Below are positions 36,023 through 46,401 of a DNA stretch of 64,000 bases, one piece after another. Source of the DNA: Xanthomonas sp. 10-10. GTDB lineage: Bacteria > Pseudomonadota > Gammaproteobacteria > Xanthomonadales > Xanthomonadaceae. The first letter of the stretch is position 1, and the number at the start of each line of letters is the position of its first letter. The stretch covers positions 4,642,935 through 4,706,934 of the forward strand of contig NZ_CP144460.1 in the NCBI RefSeq assembly GCF_040182365.1. Reading direction: 5' to 3'. Below the pieces are notes generated by a model. It was not told the origin of the DNA and made no database searches. It worked only from the letters and a program-made list of their open reading frames with translations. The translations under genes were made by a program, and so were the position numbers.

Positions 36023-38557
36023 TCAATACACATCGCGCCGATAACGTCCCGCTGCGGTCAGCGACTCCAGCCGCGTCTCGCCCAGCAAGTCGCGCAGCGT
36101 GACATCGACCTCACGCGCCATGCTATCCAGGCTGCCGCAGACATGGATCACCGCACCGCGATCGATCCAGTGGCGCAAGGCGTCGCCGGTCTCGCGCAAG
36201 TGATGCTGCACGTAGCGCTTGTGCGCCTGGTCGCGCGAGAACACCCGGTCCAGCTGCTGCAGATGGCCACGTGCATGCCAGGCCTGGAGTTCGTCGGCAA
36301 ACAGACCATCGTGCGCGGCCTGCCGTTCGCCGAACAGCAGCCAATGCCCGTGCACGCCGGCCAGCTCGGCCTCGCGCAACAAGGCACGTAAACCGGCGAT
36401 GCCGGTGCCGTTGCCGATCAATACCATCGGCGCCGCTTCGACGCGATGGAAGCCGGGATTGGTGCGCAACCGCGCGCGCACCGCCGCACCCATCGTCGCA
36501 TGGCAGATCAGCCAGCCCGAGCCCAGCCCTGGGCTGCCATCGCTGCGGGCGGTCAGGCGCACCACCGCCGTGGCCACGCCATCGGCCGGCACGCTGGCCA
36601 GCGAATAGTCGCGCGTAGGCAGCCAGTCGCAGGCATCCAGCCAGGCCTGTGGATCGGGACACGGCGCTGGCGGCGCGGCCGGCGGCGGCGGCAGCACACG
36701 CTCGGCGGCGGCCTGATGCAGCGGCAGCAACTGCGCATCGACATGCACCAATGCATCGGGCGAAAGGCCCCACGCCGCCAGACATGCACGCACCTGCGCA
36801 TCGGCGTGCGCAGGCTGCACCTCGAGGATATCGCCCGCCTGCCAGTGCGCCTGCAGCGATGGCTGCAGGTCGATGCGCCAGATCGGCGCCCCCTCGCTGC
36901 CCGGGTTGAGATGCGTGCGCGCGGACAGCGTCCACTGCGTCAGGCGCGGCCGCGTCAGCGCGACAGCGGCCACCGGCGCGCCGGCAATCTGCGCCAGCTG
37001 CGCATGCCATTGCGCAAGCGCCTGCGGGTCGGCGTTGTCCATTTCCACGGCGGGGAACAACGCGCGTGCGCCCTGCGCGTCCAGCCACTGCTCGATGCGC
37101 CGCGAAAATCCGCAAAACTGCGCATATTGGCGGTCGCCCAGTGCCAGTACCGCGTAAGCCAGCTGCGGCAAGGCGATGCGCTGGCGCAGCAGTTCGCGCT
37201 CGAATCCGCGCGCCGCGTCCGGCGGCTCGCCATCGCCGAACGTGCTGATCACCAGCAAGGCGTGCCGGGTGGCCTGCAACTGCGGCGCATCCACCTGCGC
37301 CAGCGCGCGCACCTGCACCGGCAGGCCGGCCGCCTGCAGATGCCCGGCCGCCTGCCAGGCCAGCCGCTCGGCAAAGCCGCTCTGGCTGGCGAAGGCGATC
37401 AACCACGGCTCGGCCTGCGAGGCCGGCGGCGCGCCCTGCAGCAGCACGCGTGCGGCGCGCAACTCGCGCTTCTTGCGGCGGCGATCCAGGTACAGCATCC
37501 AGCCGCTGATGAAGAACACCGACATGCCGATGCTCGCCAGCATCACCACGATGCGCCCCGGCAATCCGAAAAAACTGCCCGAGTGCAGGGGGAACATGCT
37601 CACCAGCCACTGCTGGCCGCGCGGCAACTGCGCGTAATCCTGGCGACGCAGCAAGGCGCCGCTGGCGGCGTCGATTTCCAGATTGTCGTAGGCGCGGTCG
37701 TGGTCGGGCCGGTCCGGCAAGAACCGTACGCTCATCGGCTGCCCGGCACGGGTGGGGACCCGCAGATCCAACGCGGCGTGATGGGTGCCCGGGATACCGT
37801 CCAGAGTGCGCTGCACGCGCGCGAAATCCACCGTCGCCGGCCGATGCTCGCCCCCGTCGCCGCGCATGGCCGGCTCCTTGCCGAGCAAGGCCACCATGCC
37901 GTCGCGATACCAGTCGTACGACCAGGTCAGCCCGGTCAGCGCGACCAGCAGGTAGACCAGCAGGCACCAGGTGCCGAACACCGCATGCAGGCTCCACAGA
38001 AAACTGCGCCCCTGCCGCCGCCATTCCACCGCCCACCAGGTCCGCAGGCTCCACCAGCGCCGCGGCCAACGCAGATACAGCCCGGACGCGCAGAAAAACA
38101 GCAGGATCAAGGTACATGCCCCGGTCACTGCCTGGCCGCGCTTGCCCGCAGTCAGATGGCGGTGCAGGTCTTCGATAAACGCAAACGCGCCACTCAAGCG
38201 CGGCGCGGCAACGCGCTCGCCGGTGTAAGGGTCGAAGTACACGCGCCCGCCGCCCTTGCCTGCCAGACGTGCGGTGGAAGGCCGCGCGCCGGTGGGGTCG
38301 ATCAGCATGCGTGTCACCGCCTGCTGTTTTCCTGCATCGCGCGGAGTCAGGTCGAGCCGCTGCAACAACACATCCACTGGCAACGCGCGCTCGTCGGCGG
38401 CATGCCGCACGGCCAGCTGCGCGATGGCCGGGTTGGCCAGCCGCACGATTTCGTTTTCGAAGGACATCAGCGCGCCGGTCACGCCCATCACCGACAGCAC
38501 CAACCCGGCCGTGATGCCGAGCAGCCAGTGCAGTTGGAACAGAACCGTCTTGAACAC
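36023..38557 (-). CDS. PepSY-TM / flavodoxin / FNR fusion reductase
   Basis: An 844-aa inner-membrane flavoprotein. N-terminal half (1-390): PepSY-associated membrane domain with helices at about 12-35, 145-165, 195-215 and 340-365. Then a flavodoxin domain (about 395-540, FASQSGFAERLAWQ, STFGDGEPPDAARGFE) and a ferredoxin-reductase-type FAD/NADPH domain (RDYSLASVP, LIGNGTGIAGLRAL, YVQHHL, HVCGSLDSMAREV). Starts with GTG. A Fur-box-like site 38 bases upstream points to iron control, so a ferric-siderophore reductase role in the inner membrane is the best inference. Confidence 0.85.
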   Translation of the reverse strand: MFKTVLFQLHWLLGITAGLVLSVMGVTGALMSFENEIVRLANPAIAQLAVRHAADERALPVDVLLQRLDLTPRDAGKQQAVTRMLIDPTGARPSTARLAGKGGGRVYFDPYTGERVAAPRLSGAFAFIEDLHRHLTAGKRGQAVTGACTLILLFFCASGLYLRWPRRWWSLRTWWAVEWRRQGRSFLWSLHAVFGTWCLLVYLLVALTGLTWSYDWYRDGMVALLGKEPAMRGDGGEHRPATVDFARVQRTLDGIPGTHHAALDLRVPTRAGQPMSVRFLPDRPDHDRAYDNLEIDAASGALLRRQDYAQLPRGQQWLVSMFPLHSGSFFGLPGRIVVMLASIGMSVFFISGWMLYLDRRRKKRELRAARVLLQGAPPASQAEPWLIAFASQSGFAERLAWQAAGHLQAAGLPVQVRALAQVDAPQLQATRHALLVISTFGDGEPPDAARGFERELLRQRIALPQLAYAVLALGDRQYAQFCGFSRRIEQWLDAQGARALFPAVEMDNADPQALAQWHAQLAQIAGAPVAAVALTRPRLTQWTLSARTHLNPGSEGAPIWRIDLQPSLQAHWQAGDILEVQPAHADAQVRACLAAWGLSPDALVHVDAQLLPLHQAAAERVLPPPPAAPPAPCPDPQAWLDACDWLPTRDYSLASVPADGVATAVVRLTARSDGSPGLGSGWLICHATMGAAVRARLRTNPGFHRVEAAPMVLIGNGTGIAGLRALLREAELAGVHGHWLLFGERQAAHDGLFADELQAWHARGHLQQLDRVFSRDQAHKRYVQHHLRETGDALRHWIDRGAVIHVCGSLDSMAREVDVTLRDLLGETRLESLTAAGRYRRDVY

Positions 38558-38594
38558 GCGCGAACAACCTGAAGCAGCAGGGCTCGCTATTGTA

Positions 38595-38610
38595 GATGAG
38601 AATCGTTATC
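38595..38610. promoter_or_regulatory. Fur-box-like operator
   Basis: GATGAGAATCGTTATC matches the right-hand part of the Fur consensus (GATAATCATTATC) at 11 of 13 positions. It lies 38 bases upstream of the GTG of the PepSY-flavodoxin reductase, a sensible place for iron-dependent repression. Confidence 0.65.
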
Positions 38611-38931
38611 GCAGTCGGCGCGCCTAGATCGATGGCGAATGCGTCGTCTTGCAGGCAGCCCTGGCCAGCCACGCTGCTTGCGCATCGCGATCAGGCGCCC
38701 GGTGGCCGGCCTGCGGCCCTAAGCCGGCGATGTGCCAGGAAATAGCAGCAGATCGCGTGGATCAGATCGAACCGCTACCGCGCACAACAGGCCGGCGCTG
38801 CCGGTCCGTGCAACAACGCGGAAGATCCGACACGACCATTGGATGCCCTCTTCACCGCATCGAATGCGCGTTGAGCGGCATCCACGAAAGATGCCACCAC
38901 AACGCCTCTCACGCAGCACGTCTAAACGCGC

Positions 38932-40258
<1,327 letters not shown>

Positions 40259-40340
40259 GTGCCACCTCTCCTTGAACAAAGCGCGAGCATACCGGCGCGA
40301 CCGTCCGCACGGCGTGGGCAGGTGGTCACCCTGACCAATG

Positions 40341-40388
40341 GCGGCTTGGCGGCTTGGCGGCTTGGCGGCTTGGCGGCTTGGCGGCAGC
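40341..40388. repeat. 8-bp tandem repeat (GCGGCTTG)x5
   Basis: Five perfect copies of GCGGCTTG at 40341-40380, followed by a broken copy. It lies in the intergenic gap about 85 bases before the start of the small membrane gene and 170 bases before the lipoprotein gene. Such arrays change copy number by slippage. Confidence 0.95.
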
Positions 40389-40559
40389 CTCACACGGGCG
40401 TGGCTAGTGTGCGACAGCGTCCGATGGGTTTCAGAGTGCTGCCAGGACCATGGCGTCGTCGCCGCCAGGTGGCACGTCGTCTTGCCGCGTCGTGTTAGCC
40501 ACTCTTCAGTCAGGGCGCCGGATCATCGCCGTCATCACCATCTTCCAGGGGGCCACATC

Positions 40560-41000
40560 ATGAACAGGCATTTCGTCGTCGGCGCCGCGCTGGCCCTGCT
40601 GCTGGCCGGCTGCGCCAGCAGCTCCAAGGTGATGCTCGGCCAGGCACGCGCCCCGATCGACCCCGCCCAGGTGCAGGTCTATTCGCATGCCCCGGTCGGC
40701 TCGGTGGAGATCGCCCAGCTCGAATCCACCAGCGCCGCTGGTTTCGGTACCCAGGGCCAGACCGATGCCGCCGTGCAACGCCTCAAGCGCGAAGCCGCCA
40801 AGCTGGGCGCCAACGGCGTGGTCATTGTCGGCGTCGGCTCGGAACGCTCCGGCGGCGGCCTGTCGGTCGGCGGCGGCAGCTACGGCGGCCGCGTCGGTGG
40901 CGGCCTGGGCATCGGCATCCCGACCACCCAGAAGCGTGCGGCGGGTATGGCGATCTGGGTGCCGGCGGGGGCCAGGGAGACGGCCACCAAAGAACCCTGA
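40560..41000 (+). CDS. putative lipoprotein, Gly-rich tail
   Basis: A 146-aa lipoprotein: lipobox LLAGC after a short signal (MNRHFVVGAALALLLAGC). The middle has the pattern PVGSVEIAQLES...AVQRLKREAAKLGANGVVIVGVG, seen in small lipoproteins of the YbjQ/DUF4156-like type. It is followed by a Gly/Ser-rich stretch and IWVPAG. The ATG at 40560 puts the lipobox correctly. It is the last core-like gene before the T4SS region. Confidence 0.75.
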   Translation: MNRHFVVGAALALLLAGCASSSKVMLGQARAPIDPAQVQVYSHAPVGSVEIAQLESTSAAGFGTQGQTDAAVQRLKREAAKLGANGVVIVGVGSERSGGGLSVGGGSYGGRVGGGLGIGIPTTQKRAAGMAIWVPAGARETATKEP

Positions 41001-41364
41001 GAGTCGCTTCAGGACGGCAGCGCGCCGGAGATTCCTTGCGAGGACGAGCAGTTAGGACGCACGTCGCCTGGAACGGGCTCCTGCCGAGAATCTGAAGACA
41101 TTCATCAGGTGATAGGCATTAAAAGTCTGGAAATGCGGTTAGCTCTGTGGCACCTTACGGCAGACCTGCGTTTAACCGCACACAAGGAAGATGGCCGTGG
41201 CAGGCACTCAAACGAACAATTTCAGCGCTGACAGTAGCGCCAGCGCGGGCGTCTATCGCTGCATCGGCAGCCTTGGGTCCGCTCTCAGGAAAGCCGCCGA
41301 GAGGACCGGTCGGGGCTGCCGTCTGTCTTTCTTTCCGTATCAAGCTAATTCAGTGAGACTTGCC
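41001..41364. promoter_or_regulatory. region upstream of the T4SS locus
   Basis: About 360 bases before the VirB5-like gene. The frame is open from 41191 but the residues before 41365 lack a signal and are not accepted. The stretch should hold the promoter of the virB5-virB6 array; I see no clear operator. Confidence 0.4.
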
Positions 41365-42141
41365 ATGACTGACCATGTCCGTCGTTCGCGCGCCCCGTTT
41401 TCCCGCCTTGCAGCAGGCTTGTTCCTCGCCGTGGGACTTTGTGCGGGTCAAGCAAATGCACAGGGGGTGATTACCCATGACCCGCTGACGCTGGAAAGCA
41501 TTTTGGGTGAATACGGAAAGGAATTATCGCGCTGGAAGGAGACCATTTCGCAATACCAGAAGGAATATGCGCATTACCAGCAACAGCTGATCAGGCTGCA
41601 GAGCCTGAACTTGAGCGTTACGAAGTTGGAAGACAACTTCGTCGAGCGCGATCTCAACTACGGGATGGCAGCAGCATGCTCTGGTACAGGCGGTGGCCTG
41701 GGAGGCATTATGACAAGCATCAAAAACATGCTGCCCAACATGGATGGCAACCTCGTGACTGAGCAGACCAAGATCTGTCAGCTGATGGTGATGACTGACA
41801 ACGCGCGCTACAACGAATCTGTCCGCATGCTCAAACGATTGATTCAGCGCAACAAAGAGTTCGATCAGAGGATTCAGTCGCAACGGAAAGGCGTCGGAAC
41901 CAGCCAGGGCGCGCTTGCCGCAAATGACAACGAGGTCGCACGCTTTGTGGCGCAGAACTCGATGGAGCTCGATTACTGGCAGGCAAAATTGAAGGCCTAC
42001 GACTACTACGAGGCTTCCTTGAAAGGCGACCAGCGAAAGCTGACCAAGCGCGCCTTTGATGGCAATAAGGAGGGCGGCATTCCACTGGTCACCCAGCTGG
42101 TACAGGCTGCTGCTTTGAAGGCGGCATTATCAGTTGATTGA
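41365..42141 (+). CDS. VirB5/TrbJ-like T4SS protein
   Basis: A 258-aa exported protein. Signal peptide about 1-34 (RLAAGLFLAVGLCAGQANAQ). The mature part is mostly helical, with coiled-coil-like heptads (SRWKETISQYQKEYAHYQQQ, then further helices 130-180), typical of the pilus-tip protein VirB5/TrbJ. It lies 60 bases before a VirB6 gene, the standard order. No other T4SS gene is in the window, so this pair is an orphan set relative to any main locus. Base content is lower in GC than the neighbours. Confidence 0.72.
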   Translation: MTDHVRRSRAPFSRLAAGLFLAVGLCAGQANAQGVITHDPLTLESILGEYGKELSRWKETISQYQKEYAHYQQQLIRLQSLNLSVTKLEDNFVERDLNYGMAAACSGTGGGLGGIMTSIKNMLPNMDGNLVTEQTKICQLMVMTDNARYNESVRMLKRLIQRNKEFDQRIQSQRKGVGTSQGALAANDNEVARFVAQNSMELDYWQAKLKAYDYYEASLKGDQRKLTKRAFDGNKEGGIPLVTQLVQAAALKAALSVD

Positions 42142-42201
42142 ATGCACTTGCACATTTGTCATGCACGGCAGGCAGTTTTTCAGGATCAAATCGGGGCGGT
42201 T

Positions 42202-43344
42202 ATGGACAGCGTTTTTCAGGGTGCATTGAGTTGGCTTAAGCCGATGGCCGATGTAGGCATTGGCGACTATGTTTTTTTCAAGCTGATCAATGATTACCTA
42301 AATAAGGAAATCGACACGTTCGGTATGGAGCTCATCGGCCGTGCCATGACGTGGGTGAGCGTAATCGCCATGATTTTGGTCACGCTGTGGGTGATGGTCG
42401 TTGGCTATCGGCTAGCGACCGGGCAGTCTCGCAATTCGGCAATGGAGACCATGGGTAAGGCCGCGAAAATCGTCTTTATCCTGAGTATCGCCACCGCGGT
42501 GGGAAGCAACGGCGCGATGCTGCACAAGACGATGACGCAGAACCTGGATAAGGAGATCCACGAACTGTTCACAGGCGAAAGCGGTACGTCAGCAGCCGAT
42601 GCAATCGACGAAAATCTTGGCTATACGCAGCTTGCGATGGCCGCCGTGGATGTGGTGAACATCGACTCCGACGATCCGGAGGCGCTTCAAAAGAAGAGCA
42701 ATGCCATGCTGCTTGCCGGATTTGGCACAGCAAGTCCCGCGATGGCGGCAGGCGCCATGCTGCTGTTGTTCAAGTTCACGATGGCGTTCCTGGTCGGCGT
42801 TGGCCCCATCTTCATCCTGGCACTGATGTTTGATGCAACCAAGGATCTCTTCAAGAAGTGGCTGTTCTATGTGATCGGCACCTTATTCTCGATGTCGATG
42901 CTCTCGGTGGTATCGGCCATCGTGCTCAAGCTCGCCACCAAGGTCGCCATCGCGCTCTGGGTTGCCAAAGGCATCACCGGGCTGATGGGTAACAATACGG
43001 AAGGCCTGAGCTCGCAAGCCTTGCAGCAAGGCGGTATCGGGATGTTACTGACTGTAGTGATCATCACGATGCCAACCGTTGCGGCAGCGCTGTGGCAAGG
43101 AAGCATGAGCAGCTTCATGCACTTCTCAGCATTTGGCGGAGGTGGAGCTTCGTCACCTGGTCCACAAGGGCAGCCCGCAGGGTCTTATACGCCTGCTCGA
43201 CGCGATGATGACGCGCGATCCACGCCCGAGGCAAGACCTGCAAATATTAATGCTGGTCGGGCTTCAGGTCTTCCGTCGGACAACCAGCCACCCCAGATTT
43301 CTGGTACGCGCGGACTGGCAAACGACGGAAATCGAATAGCTTAG
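42202..43344 (+). CDS. virB6: VirB6/TrbL-like T4SS inner-membrane protein
   Basis: A 380-aa polytopic channel subunit of a type IV secretion system. Helices at about 45-70, 90-105, 180-215, 220-260 and 275-295; KKWLFYVIGT carries the conserved Trp of the family. After the last helix comes a Gly/Pro linker (GGGGASSPGPQGQPAGSYTP) and a ~50-residue variable tail. I chose ATG 42202 (GGGGCGG before it) over 42142. It is the only full virB6 here; its 3' third is repeated four more times downstream. Confidence 0.85.
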   Translation: MDSVFQGALSWLKPMADVGIGDYVFFKLINDYLNKEIDTFGMELIGRAMTWVSVIAMILVTLWVMVVGYRLATGQSRNSAMETMGKAAKIVFILSIATAVGSNGAMLHKTMTQNLDKEIHELFTGESGTSAADAIDENLGYTQLAMAAVDVVNIDSDDPEALQKKSNAMLLAGFGTASPAMAAGAMLLLFKFTMAFLVGVGPIFILALMFDATKDLFKKWLFYVIGTLFSMSMLSVVSAIVLKLATKVAIALWVAKGITGLMGNNTEGLSSQALQQGGIGMLLTVVIITMPTVAAALWQGSMSSFMHFSAFGGGGASSPGPQGQPAGSYTPARRDDDARSTPEARPANINAGRASGLPSDNQPPQISGTRGLANDGNRIA

Positions 43345-43368
43345 GTTTTGAGCCATTGGAGAGTCGTA

Positions 43369-43899
43369 GTGCATAAGATAATATTGATCTTATTTTTATT
43401 AAATTTTATCGACATAGCAACCGCTGAAGAGGGGTGTCCTGCCGGACAAATTCCTGCACAGGCAGGCGGTGGACCTACCTCATGCGGACCGATACCTCAG
43501 GGATACTATAAAAACAACCCATCTCCGCGCCCTACTGGAAAATGGATTAAAACTTGGGGCGCTATTGCATTAGGAACTATAGATGGGGTTCCGAATTACG
43601 GTGTACCGACGGGATTAGCTAGCGAAGCCTCCGCAAAAAAAGAAGCTCTTGCAAGGTGCACAAAGCTAGGCGCAAACAACTGCCATATTGTTGCAACTTA
43701 CCGAAACCAATGTACAGCCATAGGTGAACCGCAAAGCGACGGACGACCGAATCCAGATGGCTACGTTCAATTCGCGCGACAACCAGGCAAAGAAAACGCG
43801 GTTAAAGAGGCCTTAGAAAGTTGCGAAAGGAGAAATCCAACAATGCAATGCAAGGTCATCTACTCTGCATGCTCAGAGCCAATTTTTGAAGAATTCTGA
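43369..43899 (+). CDS. secreted DUF4189 protein, copy 1
   Basis: A 176-aa exported protein, GTG start at 43369 with GGAGAG before it. The signal ends at ATA|EEGC. N-terminal half of type A (GCPAGQIPAQAG...CGPIPQGYY), then GKWIKTWGA and a DUF4189 domain of type I (GTIDGVPNYGVPTGLASE, ARCTKLGANNC, YRNQC). Eight cysteines, probably four disulfides. Starts 24 bases after virB6. DNA is visibly AT-richer than the flanks. Function unknown; a periplasmic partner of the VirB6 tail is inference. Confidence 0.85.
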   Translation: MHKIILILFLLNFIDIATAEEGCPAGQIPAQAGGGPTSCGPIPQGYYKNNPSPRPTGKWIKTWGAIALGTIDGVPNYGVPTGLASEASAKKEALARCTKLGANNCHIVATYRNQCTAIGEPQSDGRPNPDGYVQFARQPGKENAVKEALESCERRNPTMQCKVIYSACSEPIFEEF

Positions 43900-43962
43900 T
43901 TTTCTCAATTCAGCATCTTGATTGCCAATCACCTCGCGCCACTGAGTCAATTAAGCAAAGAT

Positions 43963-44392
43963 TCCCAAGCGAGTAGCCAAAGGCATCAATGGATTGATGG
44001 GCAACGATGGGGAAGGCCTTAAGTCGCAAGCCTTGCAGCAGGGCGGCATCGGCTTACTGCTGACCACCCTCATCATCACCATGCCTACCGTCGCGGCAGC
44101 GCTATGGCAGGGAAGCATGGGAACGTTTATGGCGTACTCGGCGTTTGGTACCGCTGGTGCCAGCAATGCTTCTCCGGGGCCTCAGGGGCAGCCACCAGGG
44201 TCTTATACGCCGTCGCAAAAACCGAGAGATGGTGCAACGCATGAGCAAATGAACATGCCGGACCTAAATGCTGGGCGAGTTTCCGGCGGCACCACTGCCA
44301 CATCTAGCCCCGCAGCCCCCGGTTCGCGTAGGATCGCGCCGACTAACGACACCAATCGGCTCGTCGAGCTTTTCTTTGCAGAGAATTACTAA
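43963..44392 (+). pseudogene. virB6 3' fragment b (tail cassette)
   Basis: Homologous to the last third of virB6: KGINGLMGNDGEGLKSQALQ, then the final helix in MPTVAAALWQGSMGTFMAY, linker GASNASPGPQGQPPGSYTP and its own tail ending NRLVELFFAENY. It stays in frame to TAA 44390-44392, whose last base is the first base of the next ATG. No normal start, so it is a fragment or a silent cassette rather than a working gene. Type MGTFMAYSAFGTAG, unlike the MSSFMHFSAFGGGG of the full virB6. Confidence 0.8.
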
Positions 44393-44916
44393 TGCTTAAA
44401 GCTACAATAATGCTTCTGGGGATAGCCCTGTCTTTTCCGGCATTTGCAGAGCAAGGCTGCCCGGCTGGCCAGTATCCAATTGGAGGACAGGGAGCGATCT
44501 CATGTGCACCTATTCCGCAAGACCGACCCACAGTCACGCAGCCTCGTCCTACTGGAAAGTGGCTAAAGACTTGGGGCGCAGTCGCAGTAGGTGTACTAGA
44601 TGCTACACCTCGATACGGTGTCCCAGTTGGACTTGCTTCAGAAGCTGAAGCAAAACGAGAGGCGATGGCGCGCTGCAACAGGTCGGGCGCTCAAGGCTGC
44701 CGAATAGGAGCGACTTTTAGAAATCAGTGCATGGCTATTGGCGAACCTCAAGTTGATGGTTTGCCAAAGCCCGATGGAATTATTCAATTCTCAGGACAAC
44801 CCACGGAAGGAAAGGCGAGCGCCGAGGCACTACGTAGATGCATGAAGGAAAATCCCGGTGCTCAGTGCAAGGTTATTCACACAGCCTGTTCCGAGCAAGT
44901 TTTTCAAGAGTTTTGA
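44392..44916 (+). CDS. secreted DUF4189 protein, copy 2
   Basis: A 174-aa exported protein: signal MLKATIMLLGIALSFPAFA, N-terminal half of type B (GCPAGQYPIGGQGAISC), GKWLKTWGA, and DUF4189 half of type II (VLDATPRYGVPVGLASE, RSGAQGC, FRNQCMAIGEPQ, IHTACSEQVFQEF). Eight cysteines in the same positions as copy 1. Its ATG overlaps the stop of virB6 fragment b by one base, so translation could be coupled to that fragment. Confidence 0.85.
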   Translation: MLKATIMLLGIALSFPAFAEQGCPAGQYPIGGQGAISCAPIPQDRPTVTQPRPTGKWLKTWGAVAVGVLDATPRYGVPVGLASEAEAKREAMARCNRSGAQGCRIGATFRNQCMAIGEPQVDGLPKPDGIIQFSGQPTEGKASAEALRRCMKENPGAQCKVIHTACSEQVFQEF

Positions 44917-44932
44917 GAATTTAGACCGTAAC

Positions 44933-45448
44933 ATGCTTGGAGGCTGTCGTTTAGCCACCGGTCAGTCGCAGGAATTGGCCATAGCAGTGATGGGCAAGAC
45001 GGCCAGGATCGCGTCTTCAACACTTAGGCTGGAGGCTAATTTGAAAATTTCAGCGCTCTGGGTTGCCAAAGGCATCACCGGGCTGATGGGTAACAATACG
45101 GAAGGCGTGAGCTCGCAAGCCTTGCAGCAAGGTGGTATCGGCTTACTGCCGACTACCCTCATCATCACCATGCCTACCGTCGCGGCAGCGCTCTGGCAGG
45201 GAAGCATGGGAACGTTTATGGCGTACTCGGCGTTTGGTACCGCTGGTGCTAGCAGTGCTGCACCCGGGCCACAGGGACAGCCACCGGGGTCGTATGTTCC
45301 CCAGCATGGCGGAAGTAACACCTCTACTCCAGAAACCTCACGCCAGATGCCAAGTGGTCATAATTACTCAGGATCACTACAAACCTCCACGCCGCAAGAA
45401 GGTAGCGGTTCGAGGAGTGCAGCCAATAACAACAGCCGCTTCACTTGA
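44933..45448 (+). pseudogene. virB6 internally deleted fragment c (tail cassette)
   Basis: Begins with GGCRLATGQSQELAIAVMGKTA, matching the YRLATGQSRNSAMETMGKAA region of virB6 (residues ~72-90), then jumps to ALWVAKGITGLMGNNTEG near residue 250. So ~160 residues are missing in the middle. The frame stays open through the last helix, linker and a tail ending AANNNSRFT. It is a deletion derivative of a full virB6 copy. Confidence 0.82.
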
Positions 45449-45459
45449 GCGAAATAGTT

Positions 45460-45999
45460 ATGAGAATCCACTTTACACTCCTCTTACTAGTTTTGATTAT
45501 TTGCTTTTCACCTCTAGCGAAGGCTGAAGGCGGGTGCCCGGCGGGGCAATACCCAATTGGGGGTCAAGGAGCAATCGCATGCGCCCCAATCTCACAGGGA
45601 AGTGCTCAGCAAGAATCTCGCCCAAGTGGAAAGTGGATAAAAACATGGGGGGCGATTGCCATGGGTTCAATCGATTCGACTACGAGCTATGGGGTTACCT
45701 CGGGCAAAATCTCGAAATCAGAAGCGGAACAGGATGCTCTAAGACGCTGCGCATCTCATGGCGAGGATAATTGTGAAATTGCGCTTTCTTATGAAAATCA
45801 GTGCGCAGTCATTGCCGAACCACAAATCGATGGAAAACCTCTTTCTCAAGGATTTGTAAGATTCACCGGCGCTGCAACGATCTCAAAGGCGAGTGGGATA
45901 GCATTAAGAAACTGCAAAAGCGAGAACGCCGCTACCGCTAACATCGAATGTAAAATTGTATATAGGAATTGCACAGAACAATTTTTTCAAGAATTCTGA
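45460..45999 (+). CDS. secreted DUF4189 protein, copy 3
   Basis: A 179-aa exported protein, ATG 45460, signal ending LAKA|EGGC. N-terminal half type B (GCPAGQYPIGGQGAIAC); the DUF4189 half is a third, diverged type III (GSIDSTTSYGVTSGKISKSE, HGEDNCEIALSYENQC, YRNCTEQFFQEF). All eight cysteines are kept. It starts 11 bases after virB6 fragment c. It is the most distant of the five copies. Confidence 0.83.
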   Translation: MRIHFTLLLLVLIICFSPLAKAEGGCPAGQYPIGGQGAIACAPISQGSAQQESRPSGKWIKTWGAIAMGSIDSTTSYGVTSGKISKSEAEQDALRRCASHGEDNCEIALSYENQCAVIAEPQIDGKPLSQGFVRFTGAATISKASGIALRNCKSENAATANIECKIVYRNCTEQFFQEF

Positions 46000-46069
46000 T
46001 TCTATTATTTTTTGTATTGGATATGGAAAGTAGCTTGCAATCCAATAGGTGCAAGACGGCGTCAACGTT

Positions 46070-46381
46070 ACTCATGATAGCCGCAGCCATCATCACGATG
46101 CCAACCGTTGCGGCAGCGCTGTGGCGAGGAAGCATGAGCAGCTTCATGCACTTCTCAGCATTTGGCGGAGGTGGAGCTTCGTCACCTGGTCCACAAGGGC
46201 AGCCCGCAGGGTCTTATATCCTCACCAACGAGGAAATGATGGGCCAAGAAACAATGATCAAACAGAAATGCGCGATTTAAGTGCCGTACGAACATCGGGA
46301 GTTTCTGGCAGCACTCCAGCATTAGCTGCGCCCGGATCGCGCGGAGCAGCAAATGCTACCGATAATAGTCGAGTCGTTTGA
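46070..46381 (+). pseudogene. virB6 3' fragment d, frameshifted
   Basis: Bases 46091-46218 match 43062-43189 of the full virB6 with one mismatch seen. It encodes IITMPTVAAALWRGSMSSFM and the GGGGASSPGPQGQPAGSY linker; the frame is then lost and the rest of the tail (DLSAVRTSGVSGSTPALAA...) continues in another frame to 46381. So it is a dead cassette by frameshift, though its DUF4189 partner is intact. Confidence 0.85.
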
Positions 46382-46401
46382 GCGCACTCCAAAGAGAATA
46401 T

